Assembly (NCBI RefSeq): GCF_051660745.1
Contig: NZ_JBOFQF010000042.1
Span: 348,667-412,666, forward strand
DNA length: 64,000 nt
Reading direction: 5' to 3'
Source: Segniliparus sp051660745
GTDB taxonomy: Bacteria; Actinomycetota; Actinomycetes; Mycobacteriales; Mycobacteriaceae
Part shown: piece by piece, positions 52,802-61,819 of the stretch
Position numbering within the stretch: the stretch's first letter is position 1
Layout of the letters: every line of letters starts with the position of its first letter
Program-made: the position numbers and the translations under genes
Notes under the pieces: generated by a model
The model's database searches: none
The model's input: only the letters and a program-made list of their open reading frames with translations
What the model was told of the DNA's origin: nothing

Positions 52802-55800
52802 CTCCCCCTGCCGTGATGCCGAGGATACCCCCGAGAGGACGGGGAAGATGTACCATGCGGATATATGCCGTCCTCTTTCATCCTATCCACAAGATCGTTG
52901 ACCCGTTTGGGGATACCCGTCTGATCAATTACTTTCCACACAGATCGAGGAATGCCGGCACGAGTCAATGCCGTAGCGGATCTTGTATTATCGATAAGAG
53001 TCCTTCCCTCGTGCACGATAACCCCGATGGGAACCCCCTCCGGGGAGATCTTTCCGCTTCTCAAATCACGCACCAAACTATTTATGTCAAAGTATTTTGA
53101 TTCGCCATCGAGTCCGAATTTATTCCGCGCGCTAAAAGTTTCACGATAAGAAGACTGCGTGTAGGTTGCTCCTTCGATATCCGGCCCACAATCCCCCTTC
53201 AACCCCAACGGGTCGATCCACATCGTCGGATCGTGCGGATAGGAGTGCTGGTTCGGCGCGGGCGAGAGCCCGAGCGGGTCCGGCGAGACGTAGCGGGCGG
53301 CGCGGGGGTCGTAGTACCGGTGGTAGTTGTAGTGCAGCCCGGTCTCGGCGTCGTAGTACTGGCCGGGGAAGCGCAACGGGCAGGTCTGCGTGGTGCGCGG
53401 GTCCCACTCGGTCTGCCCGTAGAGCGTGGTGCGGGTCGCCCCGGCGAGGCTGTTCGCGGCCACGTCCCACAGCTCGGCGGGAGTCCCCACGAGGTCGGTG
53501 ACGATGGCGTAGAACTTGCGGTCCACCACGCCGCGCTCGTCCTCTTCCGTCTTCACCTGCGCGTATGGTTTGAAGCCGTCCAGCTCCTCGTAGGCGAAGG
53601 TGGTGCTCTCGGCGCCCGCGAGCCAGTTGCCGCCGTTCGGCGTGGTCGCCTCGACGACTCGCGTGCCGTCCCAGAAGAACAGGGTCTCCGAGATCCCGGT
53701 CTTGCCGTCCGCCGCGAACTGCCGCTTGCCGATCCGCCGCCCGAGCCCGTCGTAGCTGTAGCGCCACACGGTCTTGTCCGGGGTGACGACCTCGCGCAGC
53801 CGGTCGTACGCGTCCCACCTGTACCGCCACACGTCCGGGCCACGGTCGGGCCGGGCCACGGTCGTCTGTGTCAGCCGCCCGTCCGCGTCGTACTCGTAGC
53901 GCGAACGCCCCGCGCGCACGAGCAGCGTCCCCCGGTACTCGGCGGCGAGCCCGCCAGGCAGCACCGCTGGCTCGGCAGGGCCGGACGCCGCCTCGGGGAA
54001 GGCTGTGACGTTGTCCGAGCCGTCGTACCCGTACTCCTCGCGCCACGCGCCCTGCGGCCCCTCGCCGTGGGCTGCGGTGATCCGGTCCCGCTCGTCGAAC
54101 TCGAATTGGACCGGGCCGCGCAGCGTGTCCCGCACGCCGGTCAGCTTGCCCGCCGGGTCGTAGGCCCAGTCCTTGGCGACCATGTCCGCGTTCCACAGGC
54201 CGTCGCCGAGCGGGTCGCGCACCACGCGCTGGTTCGTCATCCGGCCCGCGCGGTCGAAGTCCCGGCCCACTCGCATCCGGCCGCCGTGCTCGAGCCAGGC
54301 GGCCCGGCCCAGCTGGTCCCGGTACACCCTCGTGAACTGCCCGGCCGTGCGCTGCCCGACGACGTCGCCCGCCGCGTCGTACTCGTACTCGGTCGCCACC
54401 CCGGCGGGGGTGGTCATCGAGACGCGCCTGCCCGCCGCGTCGTAGGCGAACCGCAGCCGCTGCCCGCCGACCCGCTCCTCCGTCACCCGCCCGGCGACGT
54501 CCCGCTTCCAGACGACTTCGCCGCCGGGGCCGCCGCTCTCCAGCAGCCTGCCCGCCGCGTCGTAGGCGAACCGGGTCGTCTCGCCCTCGTCGGTGGTCTC
54601 CGCGACGACGTTGCCGAGCTGGTCGTACTCGAACGCGACCCACTGCCCGCCCGCGTTCGTCCGCCGAGCCACCCGGCCCATCGAGTCCCGCTCGTAGCGG
54701 ACCTCGCGCCCGTTGAAGTCCGTCTCCCGCACGAGCCCGCCCGCCGCGTCGTACACGTAGGACCAGACCATCCCGGCGGGGTTGACCACCTTCGTGACCC
54801 GCAGCTCGGGGTCCCAGTCGTACTCCGTGCGCGAGCCGTCGGCCTCGACGGTGGCGCGCACCTGGTCGAACTCCCGGTACTCCGCGCGTTTGCGGTTGCC
54901 CAGCTCGTCCGTCACCGCGAGGAGGTTGCCTTCGGTGTCGTACTCCCACCTGCGGACGCCGCCGTCCGGGTTCGTCCGGGTCAGCGGGTCGCCCGAGACC
55001 GTCCAAGCCAGCGCGGTCGCCGCGCCGTCCGGGGCGACGACTTTCCGAACCCGCCCGAACAGGTCCCGCTCCCAGCGCGTGACGTGCTGGTTCGGGTCGG
55101 TCACCGACAGCGGCAGGCCGGCCGCGTCCACCGACACATGCGTGGTGTTGCCGAGCGGATCGGTCACCGCGACGACCGCGCCGGTCGTCCCGCGCGCCAC
55201 CCGCGTGGTCGCGCCGGTCGGATCCGTCACCGCGACGACCGCCCCGAACTCGTCGTGCTCGTAGGCGGTCGCGGCTCCGTCGAAGTCCACGAACCGCGAG
55301 ACCAGGCCCGGCGACGCGTACTCGAACGAGGCGCTCCGCCCGTCCGGCCGGGTGATCGTCGCGACGTCCCCGTCGTCGGTGTACGTCCACTCGGTGCGCC
55401 CGCCGTCCGGGCCGGTCCTGGAGAGCAGCTGCGCGGATTTGCTCCACCGCATCCGCGTGGTGTTCCCGATCGGGTCGGTCTCCGCGACGATGAGCGAACG
55501 GCTGTCCGCCTCGTACCGCGTGCTCGCGCCCGCGAAGTTCGTGAAGGTCGTGGCGCTGCCGCCGTTCGGCAGGTCCTCGTACGCGTAGGTGTACTCGAAC
55601 ACGCCGTTCGTGCCGACTTGGTGCACGCATCGGTTCCGCTCGTCGTAGCGGTAGTCGTAGGCGATCCCGTTGCTGTCCCGCCAGCGGGTGATGCGCCCCG
55701 CTCCGTCGTAGGAGTACTCCACCTTCGAATCCGGGCCGCTGCCGAATCCGACAAGGTTCCCCGCCGCGTCGTAGTCGAAGCTCTTCACCGGGATCACGCC

Positions 55801-57510
55801 CGGCCTGGAGACCGCGTAGCCCGCAGCCGACTGCAGCTCCGTCGCGGACATGAGCGAGAGGCCAGTGACCAGCCCGTTAGCGCTGTCCACGAGCACGACA
55901 GAGCCGCTGGAATGCTCCACCCGCGTCGGCGTGCCCGCCTCGTCGTAGCGGAACCGGGCCCAGTTGCCGCGCGCGTCCCGGATCTCCCGAACCGGCACTT
56001 CGGCCGCGCCCGCCCCCTCCTCCGGCGCCCGCGCGGGCGCCGGGGAGAAACGCTTCACTTCGCCCGTCTTAGGATCGGCCAGCTCGTAGCTCGACCCCGC
56101 CTGGTCGAGCCGCAGCAGCCATTCGGGCCCGCGCGAGGCGGCGATCGGCTCGCCCGAGACAGGCGGATGCCCGAACTCCTGGAGCACCCCGTCCTCCCAG
56201 ACCACCACCACGCCCTTGTGGTCCACTTCGAGGCGCTGGTCCAACGTCGAGAACCAGCGCGGGCCGAACAGCCTGCCCGCGGTGAAGAAGGACTGGTACC
56301 GCCGTGCGAGCCGCAGCGGGAACACGCCCGGCAGCTCCACGTCCACGTCGTTCAGCATCACCTCGCCGGTGGCCATGTCCACCGGGTCGTTCCCGAAGAG
56401 CTTGCACATGACTTTCCGCCATGAGTTGCCCGCGCCCTCCAACGCGTCGCGGGCCGCTTCCTTTTCCCCCTTCAAGCCCGCCTTCGCGGCGTTCTTGAGC
56501 GATTTGAGGCCCTGGTTCGCCTCCTTCCCCGCCTGGCGCAGCAAATCTTTCCCGCCATGGCGCAGCTTCGCGAGGATCTTCTGCAGCACCTTGCGCGCCT
56601 GGTTCATGGCGCTGCGCTCGACCTTTTGCACGACCTTCTGCACGAGCCGCCGGAGCACGCCCGCGACGATCTCGGCCTCCGCCGCCGTCGCGGCGGTCTC
56701 CGCGACCACCGCCGCCTGGGCGGCCACCTCCGAGGCTCCGAACGTCTCGACCGCGCCCGCCGCGCCTTCCGCCTCGGTCATCGCGATCTCGGCGATGAGC
56801 TGCACGATCATCTCGACAAGCTCGACGCGTGTGATGACAAGGTTCGCGGCGTACTCCGTGCAGGACTCCGCCATCAGGCCGAACACGACCGCGAGCTCGA
56901 TATAGGACTCGTGCAGCTCCTGCAAGTGCTCCACAGCGGTCGCGACCTCCGGGGACTGCTGCGCCTGGACCCGGCTGATCGCGCCGGGGATGTCGCCGCC
57001 GATCGAGACCAGCTCGGCCGCGGCCTCGCCCCACGCGAAGGCGGCCTCGCCCAGTTTGACGACGCCGCCGTTCGGCCACAGGAAGTCGATGAGGTCCTTG
57101 ATCAGCTCCCAGCCGAACGGCTCGGGCTCGCCGCCGTTCTCGATCGAGGTCGGCAACTGCGGCGGGGACGTCGACTCGGCCACCGACGGCGCGCCGGGGA
57201 ACGAGTCGTCCCCGCCGCCAATGGTCGCCGACGCGTCGCCAGTGGTGTGGTTCAAGCCATTGAAATGCAGGAGGGAGGCCTTGTTCGCCGACCCGTCGGC
57301 CAGCGCGGCCAAGCCCGCCATGGCGTCTTTCGCGCCGTCGTCGTACCCGTGGCCCCAGTCCTCGCCCGCGCCGTCGTTCCCGGCCATGCCCGCGCAGCCC
57401 TGCAGCTTCCCCGCCAGGCTCGACATCAGCTGCGTCGTCCTGGTGTGGACGCCTTCCAAGGCTTTCGCCGCCGTGGCGAACGCGTCCGGGTCGATCTGGA
57501 GCACTGTCAT
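52798..57510 (-). CDS. RHS-repeat polymorphic toxin with WXG-like N-terminus and AT-rich C-terminal tip
   Basis: 1570 residues. Residues 1-100 are helical and WXG-like (DPDAFATAAKALEGVHTRTTQL; EDWGHGYDDGAKD). About 150-370 is long helix. NDPVDMATGEVMLNDVDVELPGVFPLRLARRYQS opens the DUF6531/RHS shell; dozens of YD repeats (for example YEYDAAGDVVG, YSYDGLGRRIGKR) follow to about 1340. The core ends with YYDAETGLHYNYHRYYDPRAARYVSPDPLGL and DPTMWIDPLGL. The last 133 residues are a variable tip: DINSLVRDLRSGKISPEG, VPIGVIVHEGRTLIDNTRSATALTRAGIP, reminiscent of ParB-like nuclease folds (inference). It is encoded with the two WXG100 genes upstream, so type VII export is likely. Confidence 0.9.
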   Translation of the reverse strand: MTVLQIDPDAFATAAKALEGVHTRTTQLMSSLAGKLQGCAGMAGNDGAGEDWGHGYDDGAKDAMAGLAALADGSANKASLLHFNGLNHTTGDASATIGGGDDSFPGAPSVAESTSPPQLPTSIENGGEPEPFGWELIKDLIDFLWPNGGVVKLGEAAFAWGEAAAELVSIGGDIPGAISRVQAQQSPEVATAVEHLQELHESYIELAVVFGLMAESCTEYAANLVITRVELVEMIVQLIAEIAMTEAEGAAGAVETFGASEVAAQAAVVAETAATAAEAEIVAGVLRRLVQKVVQKVERSAMNQARKVLQKILAKLRHGGKDLLRQAGKEANQGLKSLKNAAKAGLKGEKEAARDALEGAGNSWRKVMCKLFGNDPVDMATGEVMLNDVDVELPGVFPLRLARRYQSFFTAGRLFGPRWFSTLDQRLEVDHKGVVVVWEDGVLQEFGHPPVSGEPIAASRGPEWLLRLDQAGSSYELADPKTGEVKRFSPAPARAPEEGAGAAEVPVREIRDARGNWARFRYDEAGTPTRVEHSSGSVVLVDSANGLVTGLSLMSATELQSAAGYAVSRPGVIPVKSFDYDAAGNLVGFGSGPDSKVEYSYDGAGRITRWRDSNGIAYDYRYDERNRCVHQVGTNGVFEYTYAYEDLPNGGSATTFTNFAGASTRYEADSRSLIVAETDPIGNTTRMRWSKSAQLLSRTGPDGGRTEWTYTDDGDVATITRPDGRSASFEYASPGLVSRFVDFDGAATAYEHDEFGAVVAVTDPTGATTRVARGTTGAVVAVTDPLGNTTHVSVDAAGLPLSVTDPNQHVTRWERDLFGRVRKVVAPDGAATALAWTVSGDPLTRTNPDGGVRRWEYDTEGNLLAVTDELGNRKRAEYREFDQVRATVEADGSRTEYDWDPELRVTKVVNPAGMVWSYVYDAAGGLVRETDFNGREVRYERDSMGRVARRTNAGGQWVAFEYDQLGNVVAETTDEGETTRFAYDAAGRLLESGGPGGEVVWKRDVAGRVTEERVGGQRLRFAYDAAGRRVSMTTPAGVATEYEYDAAGDVVGQRTAGQFTRVYRDQLGRAAWLEHGGRMRVGRDFDRAGRMTNQRVVRDPLGDGLWNADMVAKDWAYDPAGKLTGVRDTLRGPVQFEFDERDRITAAHGEGPQGAWREEYGYDGSDNVTAFPEAASGPAEPAVLPGGLAAEYRGTLLVRAGRSRYEYDADGRLTQTTVARPDRGPDVWRYRWDAYDRLREVVTPDKTVWRYSYDGLGRRIGKRQFAADGKTGISETLFFWDGTRVVEATTPNGGNWLAGAESTTFAYEELDGFKPYAQVKTEEDERGVVDRKFYAIVTDLVGTPAELWDVAANSLAGATRTTLYGQTEWDPRTTQTCPLRFPGQYYDAETGLHYNYHRYYDPRAARYVSPDPLGLSPAPNQHSYPHDPTMWIDPLGLKGDCGPDIEGATYTQSSYRETFSARNKFGLDGESKYFDINSLVRDLRSGKISPEGVPIGVIVHEGRTLIDNTRSATALTRAGIPRSVWKVIDQTGIPKRVNDLVDRMKEDGIYPHGTSSPSSRGYPRHHGRGR

Positions 57511-57558
57511 GCCCGGACCCCCGTCGTCCCGATTCCCGTCCGCAAAGCCACGTCGGGC

Positions 57559-57849
57559 CTACCCCCACATCTTCGTGTTCGTCTCGACGGCCCTGCTGTA
57601 GTCGCCGTGTGCCTTCTCCGCGAGCGATTTGAGCTCCTTGAGCGCGTCGTGCATCTCTTGCGCGCCCTGCTTCCACTGCTCGTGCTCGCCCCGGTGCGCG
57701 TCCGCCGCGCCGCCGGTCCACGTCTGGTGCAGCGCCGACACTTTCGCGTCGATCTCCGCGCAGGCCTCCTCCGCCCGCTGGCCGATCTCCTGCATGCGGG
57801 CGACCTTCGCGAGCAAGCCTTCGAGGTCGATTTTGAACTTCCCGCCCAC
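57559..57849 (-). CDS. WXG100-family protein (ESX-like)
   Basis: 96 residues from GTG 57849. Two helices around a W-T-G turn (SALHQTWTGGAADAHRGEHEQW), preceded by FKIDLEGLLAKVARMQEIGQRAEEACAEI. The C-terminus HGDYSRAVETNTKMWG does not contain a canonical Y-x-x-x-D/E export motif, so it may depend on its partner. The start is 2 bp beyond the stop of the adjacent WXG gene, and the pair precedes the RHS toxin gene by 48 bp; it is a likely secretion partner. Confidence 0.85.
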   Translation of the reverse strand: MGGKFKIDLEGLLAKVARMQEIGQRAEEACAEIDAKVSALHQTWTGGAADAHRGEHEQWKQGAQEMHDALKELKSLAEKAHGDYSRAVETNTKMWG

Positions 57850-57851
57850 GG

Positions 57852-58178
57852 CTACGCCCCGGCTCCCGGGATCGACTGGCCGACCTGGCGCAGCGCCGCC
57901 TGGTTGGCCTCTTCCATGGACGCGTACTCTTTGGCCGACTCGCTGACGCGCTCGCCGAGCGAGGTCAGCCACGTGTGGAGTTTCTGCGCGCCGTCGAACC
58001 ATTCCTCGAAGCCCGCGCGGAACTTGTCCGAGGCCTGGCCCTGCCAGTTGGAGCTCAAAAATTCCGAGATCTCCGACGACAGCTGCTGTGCCTCCCTGCC
58101 CAGTTGCTCCGCCGTCTCTTGAGCGTGCGCCGCAACCGCCTCCAGGTCGGCCCCAGTCACACTCATAGGACTCGACAT
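57852..58178 (-). CDS. WXG100-family protein (ESX-like) with export motif
   Basis: 108 residues from ATG 58178 (a second ATG at 58166). The W-x-G turn is FLSSNWQGQASDKFRAGFEEWFDGAQKLHTWL. A Y-x-x-x-E motif (YASME) follows the second helix, matching the type VII export signal. It is the first gene of the WXG-WXG-RHS-immunity transcript and divergent from the YbaB-like gene with 43 bp between starts. Confidence 0.87.
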   Translation of the reverse strand: MSSPMSVTGADLEAVAAHAQETAEQLGREAQQLSSEISEFLSSNWQGQASDKFRAGFEEWFDGAQKLHTWLTSLGERVSESAKEYASMEEANQAALRQVGQSIPGAGA

Positions 58179-58221
58179 GCGAAGATCGTACCCACCTGCC
58201 CCTGGCCGCGCAAGGAGAACC

Positions 58222-58695
58222 GTGACCGAGCCCGACTACTCCAAACTGGAAGAAGCGCGTGCCAAAGCCGCAGAGATCCGGGCCAAGGGGCACCGCTCGG
58301 CGGAGAAGATGGCCCTGGTCCGCGGCAAGGCCACAAGCGCGGACGGGTCGGTCGTCGTCGAGGTCAACGCCTCGGGCCAGCTCACCGATCTGCGGCTCGC
58401 CGACAAAGCCCTCGCCCTCGGAGCCGCCCGCCTCGCGCATCAGATCCGCGCCACCGCGATCGCCGCGACCCAGAACACCGCAGAAGCGCGCGCCGAGGCG
58501 CTGGCCGAGCTCACCGAGGGGATGGCGGACAGCGAACGGCTTGCCCGGTTCCGCGAGTTCATCCCGCCGCTGCCGTCGCTCGGCCCGCCGGGCTCAGAGC
58601 ACCCGGACACGACCGGCGCGGGCAGCGCCGAAGCAGAGGACGAGCACTGGGACACCGGCCAGGACCGGTTCGTCCATCGCGACGACGAGGAGTGA
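58222..58695 (+). CDS. YbaB/EbfC-family DNA-binding protein
   Basis: 157 residues from GTG 58222 (GCAAGGAGAACC upstream). ALVRGKATSADGSVVVEVNASGQLTDLRL is the YbaB beta-hairpin core, with flanking helices (LEEARAKAAEIRAKGHRSAEKM, ALGAARLAHQIRATAIAATQNTAEARAEALAEL). The acidic tail (EAEDEHWDTGQDRFVHRDDEE) is longer than in E. coli YbaB. EspB/ESX loci of mycobacteria commonly carry such proteins beside WXG genes; here it may regulate the toxin operon, facing it divergently. Confidence 0.82.
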   Translation: MTEPDYSKLEEARAKAAEIRAKGHRSAEKMALVRGKATSADGSVVVEVNASGQLTDLRLADKALALGAARLAHQIRATAIAATQNTAEARAEALAELTEGMADSERLARFREFIPPLPSLGPPGSEHPDTTGAGSAEAEDEHWDTGQDRFVHRDDEE

Positions 58696-58705
58696 AGCCC
58701 GGAGC

Positions 58706-59314
58706 TTACGGGCGCTCGACGGCTGCCGGGTCCAGCTCGCCGAGGAACGGCAGGTCCCGGTAGCGCTCGTCGAAGTCGAGGCCGTAGCCGACCACGAAGA
58801 CGTTGGGGATGTCGAAGCCGACGTAGTCCAGGTTGACGGGGGCCTGCTGGGCCTCCGGCTTGCGCAGCAAGGAGCACACTTCGAGCGACTTGGGCTCGCG
58901 GGCGGAGAGGTGGCGCAGCAGCCAGGAGAGCGTGAGGCCCGAGTCCACGACGTCCTCCACCACGAGCACGTCCCGGCCCCGGATGTCGCGGTCGAGGTCT
59001 TTGACGATCCGCACCACGCCGGAGGACTTCGTGGCCGCCCCGTAGGAGCTCACCACCATGAACTCCAACTGGGAGGGGATCGGCAGCGCCCGCGCGAGGT
59101 CGGCGGTGAACATGACCGCTCCCTTGAGGACCGTCACGAGCAGCAGGTCTTCCGAACGGGGCTGCCCCGGGTGGAACGGGTGGTTCGCCGCGATCTGCTG
59201 CGCGAGCTCCACCGTGCGGGCCGCGATCTCCTCTTCGGTCAACACGACCGAGAGCAGGTCGGCGTCGTGCCAACGCGCTTGCTCGGCTGTTGCGGCAGCG
59301 GCCGGCTCGTTCAT
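58706..59314 (-). CDS. hpt: Hypoxanthine phosphoribosyltransferase
   Basis: Purine salvage: hypoxanthine (or guanine) plus PRPP to IMP (GMP). It has 202 residues, start ATG 59314. The PRPP loop is VLVVEDVVDSGLTLSWLL, with LVTVLKGAVMFTADLARAL near the N-terminus and YVGFDIPNVFVVGYGLDFDERYRDLPFLG near the end, all typical of the HPRT family. In M. tuberculosis hpt is followed in the same direction by tilS, as here (tilS ends 21 bp before the hpt start). Confidence 0.95.
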   Translation of the reverse strand: MNEPAAAATAEQARWHDADLLSVVLTEEEIAARTVELAQQIAANHPFHPGQPRSEDLLLVTVLKGAVMFTADLARALPIPSQLEFMVVSSYGAATKSSGVVRIVKDLDRDIRGRDVLVVEDVVDSGLTLSWLLRHLSAREPKSLEVCSLLRKPEAQQAPVNLDYVGFDIPNVFVVGYGLDFDERYRDLPFLGELDPAAVERP

Positions 59315-59335
59315 GCATGCCCTCCTGCGGACGTT

Positions 59336-60322
59336 TTACTCGACAACGAGTCTGAGAGTGCCATACTCGCGCCGCACCATCAACCGGCGCCCTGCTTTCC
59401 ATCCCTCTGCCGCCGCCTGCGCGGCGGGCACCGCCACCGCCCCTTGCCCCCGCCACGCCGACACCAGCTCGTCCACCGCCCGGATCTGCGTCTCGGCCAA
59501 CGACTGGGCGCCGTTGCCGAGGAGCCACAGCCGCAGCACCCGCCGCCGCACCGGCGCGGGCAGGCCCGCGACGCCGCCGACTGCGAGCTGCGGCCCTGCG
59601 AGCGGCGCGTACGCCGCTTCGGCGGTCTCGTCGAGCAGGCCGTTGTCCGCGCGCACCGCGTCCGCCGTCCGCGCCAGCGCCTCCGCGACGCCGCCCTGGA
59701 GCACGTCTTCGAGCAGCGGCAGCACCTCCGCGCGCAGCCTCGCCCTGGCGAATCGGGGATCTGTGTTCATCGGGTCCTCGTGCGGCTCGATCCCCAGCTC
59801 TGCGCACACGCCCCTGGTGGTCGCGCGGCGCACGCCGAGCAGCGGGCGGCCCCACGGGTCGTCCCAGGCCCGCATGCCTTGGATCGAGCGGGGCCCGGAG
59901 CCTCGGCCGAGGCCGAGGAGCACGGTCTCGGCCTGGTCGTCGAGGGTGTGGGCGAGCAGCACCGGGGAGTCCTCGCCCGCGCGGCGCAACGCGGCCTGGC
60001 GCGCGGCCCTGGCGGCGGCCTCCAACCCGCCCGGCCCGTCGGCTGAGACGCGCAGCACGCGCGCGCTCGCGCAACCGAGGCCGAGCGCCTGCCGCGCCGC
60101 GCGGTCCGCGGTCTCGCCGGAGCCTGGCTGCAACCCGTGGTCGACGACCAGCGCGCCCGCCGAGGGGCGCTCCATCGCGAGCGCCGCCGTCAGCGCCAGC
60201 GAGTCCGCCCCGCCGGAAAGCGCGACGAACACCGCCCGGTCCCCTGGGGTGTGCGCGGCGAGCCAATCCCGGACAGCCTTGCGGACCTCCCACAGAGCGG
60301 GCCCGCTCACCGGCAGCCGCAT
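59336..60322 (-). CDS. tilS: tRNA(Ile)-lysidine synthetase
   Basis: Converts the wobble C34 of tRNA-Ile(CAU) to lysidine, changing its codon from AUG to AUA. It has 328 residues. The PP-loop is FVALSGGADSLALTAAL, with VDHGLQPGS and the HTLDDQAET motif. A GTG at 60310 overlaps the dacB stop (GTGA); the ATG at 60322 chosen here lies 16 bp inside dacB. The C-terminal substrate-binding domain is compact, as in other mycobacterial TilS. Confidence 0.92.
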   Translation of the reverse strand: MRLPVSGPALWEVRKAVRDWLAAHTPGDRAVFVALSGGADSLALTAALAMERPSAGALVVDHGLQPGSGETADRAARQALGLGCASARVLRVSADGPGGLEAAARAARQAALRRAGEDSPVLLAHTLDDQAETVLLGLGRGSGPRSIQGMRAWDDPWGRPLLGVRRATTRGVCAELGIEPHEDPMNTDPRFARARLRAEVLPLLEDVLQGGVAEALARTADAVRADNGLLDETAEAAYAPLAGPQLAVGGVAGLPAPVRRRVLRLWLLGNGAQSLAETQIRAVDELVSAWRGQGAVAVPAAQAAAEGWKAGRRLMVRREYGTLRLVVE

Positions 60323-61713
60323 CCCCTGAGCGCCGAGGCGAGCGCGTCCAGCGCGGCCCTGGTGTCCCAGGTCGCGCCGTCGTTGGACAGGAACGCGAAC
60401 ACCAGCATCCGCCCGTCCTGGTCCGCCGTCGCGCCCGCGAGCGTCGCAACGTTGTCGAGCGAGCCGGTCTTCGCCCGCACCCAGCCCGCTCCCGCCATCT
60501 CCTGCCCGCTGACCAGGTCGCTGAAGCGCTCGTACAGGGTGCCGGTCGCGGCGGCGACCGGGAGCAGGTCGAGGAGCGGGCGGAGCGCTCCGGCGGGGTT
60601 CGTCGCCAGGACGAGCATCCGCGCCAACGTCTCGGCCGAGACGTGGTCGTCCAAGGAGAGCCCGTTGGAGTCGAGGCGCTGCGACGAGGAGATGTCCACG
60701 CCCGCCTTCGCGAGCACTTCCCGCTCGGCCTGCACCGCGCCGACGAAGGAGGCGGGCTTGCCCGCCCCGCGCGCCACTTCCCGGCCCACCGCTTCGGCGA
60801 GAACGTTGTCGGAGGCGAGCATGAGCTGCAGAATCCGCTCCCGCAGCGGGGCCGACACGACCTCCGCCAGCTCGGCGGCTCCGGCCGGGGCCGCCCCGAC
60901 CCGCGTCCGGTCCGGATCCGCGCCGAGCCGTTGCGCCAGCTCCTTGCCCGCGTCCAGCGCGGGGGTCGCCGTCCTCGGCGACTCGTCCCGGCTGCGGTCG
61001 AGCCTGCCGCCGTCGAGCATCAGGGGCTGCATCGGCGTGATGAACCCGCCCTCGATGTCGTCCGGCAGCCAGCCCTGCGCGAAGTCCGCCCCTTGGTACG
61101 CGGACTCGTCCACGAGGACCTCGTCCACCGGGCCGGGGTGGTGCTGGCGCACCTGGACGACGAGGTCGTCGAGCCGGGGCGCGTCGGGATAGAAGGTCTT
61201 CTCGTCCCCGGACGCGGCGGAGAGCGTCGGGTCCCCCGCCCCGACGACGACGACCTGGCCAGGGCTGGAGCCCGCGACGACACGAGTCGTGAGCCGGCCG
61301 TCGAGCGGCAAGCTCGCGACGGCCGCCGCCGCTGTGACCAGTTTCATGGTCGAGGCCGGGGTCATCGCCTTCCCCGCGTCCCGTTGCCACAGCACCTGGC
61401 CGCTCGTCCCGTCCAGCACCACGCCGGAGAACCGCGCCAGCGCGGGGTTCTCGCCGAGCGGGTCCAGCACGGCCGCGACTCCCTCGGCCGTCGGGCTGGG
61501 CGCGTCCGGCGGCACGGGCCGGATCTGCGGCTGGAGCACGACAAGCGGCGGCGAGTCCGACGCGGAAGCCGCTTTCGCGTTCGCCGACTCGTACGCCTGG
61601 AACCCCCATGCCCCCGCGCCGCCGACCACGAGGGCCGCCGCGATCGCGACCGCCCACAAGCGCCGAGCGGCCCGTTTTGGACGAGAGGAGCCAGAGGCCT
61701 GTTGTCGAGCCAT
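60307..61713 (-). CDS. dacB: D-alanyl-D-alanine carboxypeptidase (PBP4-type, class C)
   Basis: 468 residues; Sec signal/anchor RAARRLWAVAIAAALVVGGAGAWGF. Serine beta-lactam-binding motifs: S-x-x-K as TPASTMKLVT (about residue 118-127), S-x-N as LASDNVLAEAVG, and K-T-G as VRAKTGSLDNVATLAG, with the large insertion domain between the first two as in peptidase family S13. Trims peptidoglycan peptides in the periplasm. Its gene is convergent-neighboured by tilS (overlap) and divergent from ppa. Confidence 0.94.
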   Translation of the reverse strand: MARQQASGSSRPKRAARRLWAVAIAAALVVGGAGAWGFQAYESANAKAASASDSPPLVVLQPQIRPVPPDAPSPTAEGVAAVLDPLGENPALARFSGVVLDGTSGQVLWQRDAGKAMTPASTMKLVTAAAAVASLPLDGRLTTRVVAGSSPGQVVVVGAGDPTLSAASGDEKTFYPDAPRLDDLVVQVRQHHPGPVDEVLVDESAYQGADFAQGWLPDDIEGGFITPMQPLMLDGGRLDRSRDESPRTATPALDAGKELAQRLGADPDRTRVGAAPAGAAELAEVVSAPLRERILQLMLASDNVLAEAVGREVARGAGKPASFVGAVQAEREVLAKAGVDISSSQRLDSNGLSLDDHVSAETLARMLVLATNPAGALRPLLDLLPVAAATGTLYERFSDLVSGQEMAGAGWVRAKTGSLDNVATLAGATADQDGRMLVFAFLSNDGATWDTRAALDALASALRGCGCR

Positions 61714-61819
61714 GCCTCACACAGTAACGCGGTTCGCGTTGGCGGCGCGGACCGCGCTTCGCGGGGCCGGTATTCTCGCTGCGCTAGGCATTCTCAAACC
61801 GAACAGGAAAGGTCTCAGG

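Noticed and set aside
53233..56424. 1063-codon plus-strand open frame opposite the RHS gene
   Set aside because: It is antisense to the YD repeats, has shadow composition (Arg, Val, Pro, His), and no start signal or family motif.
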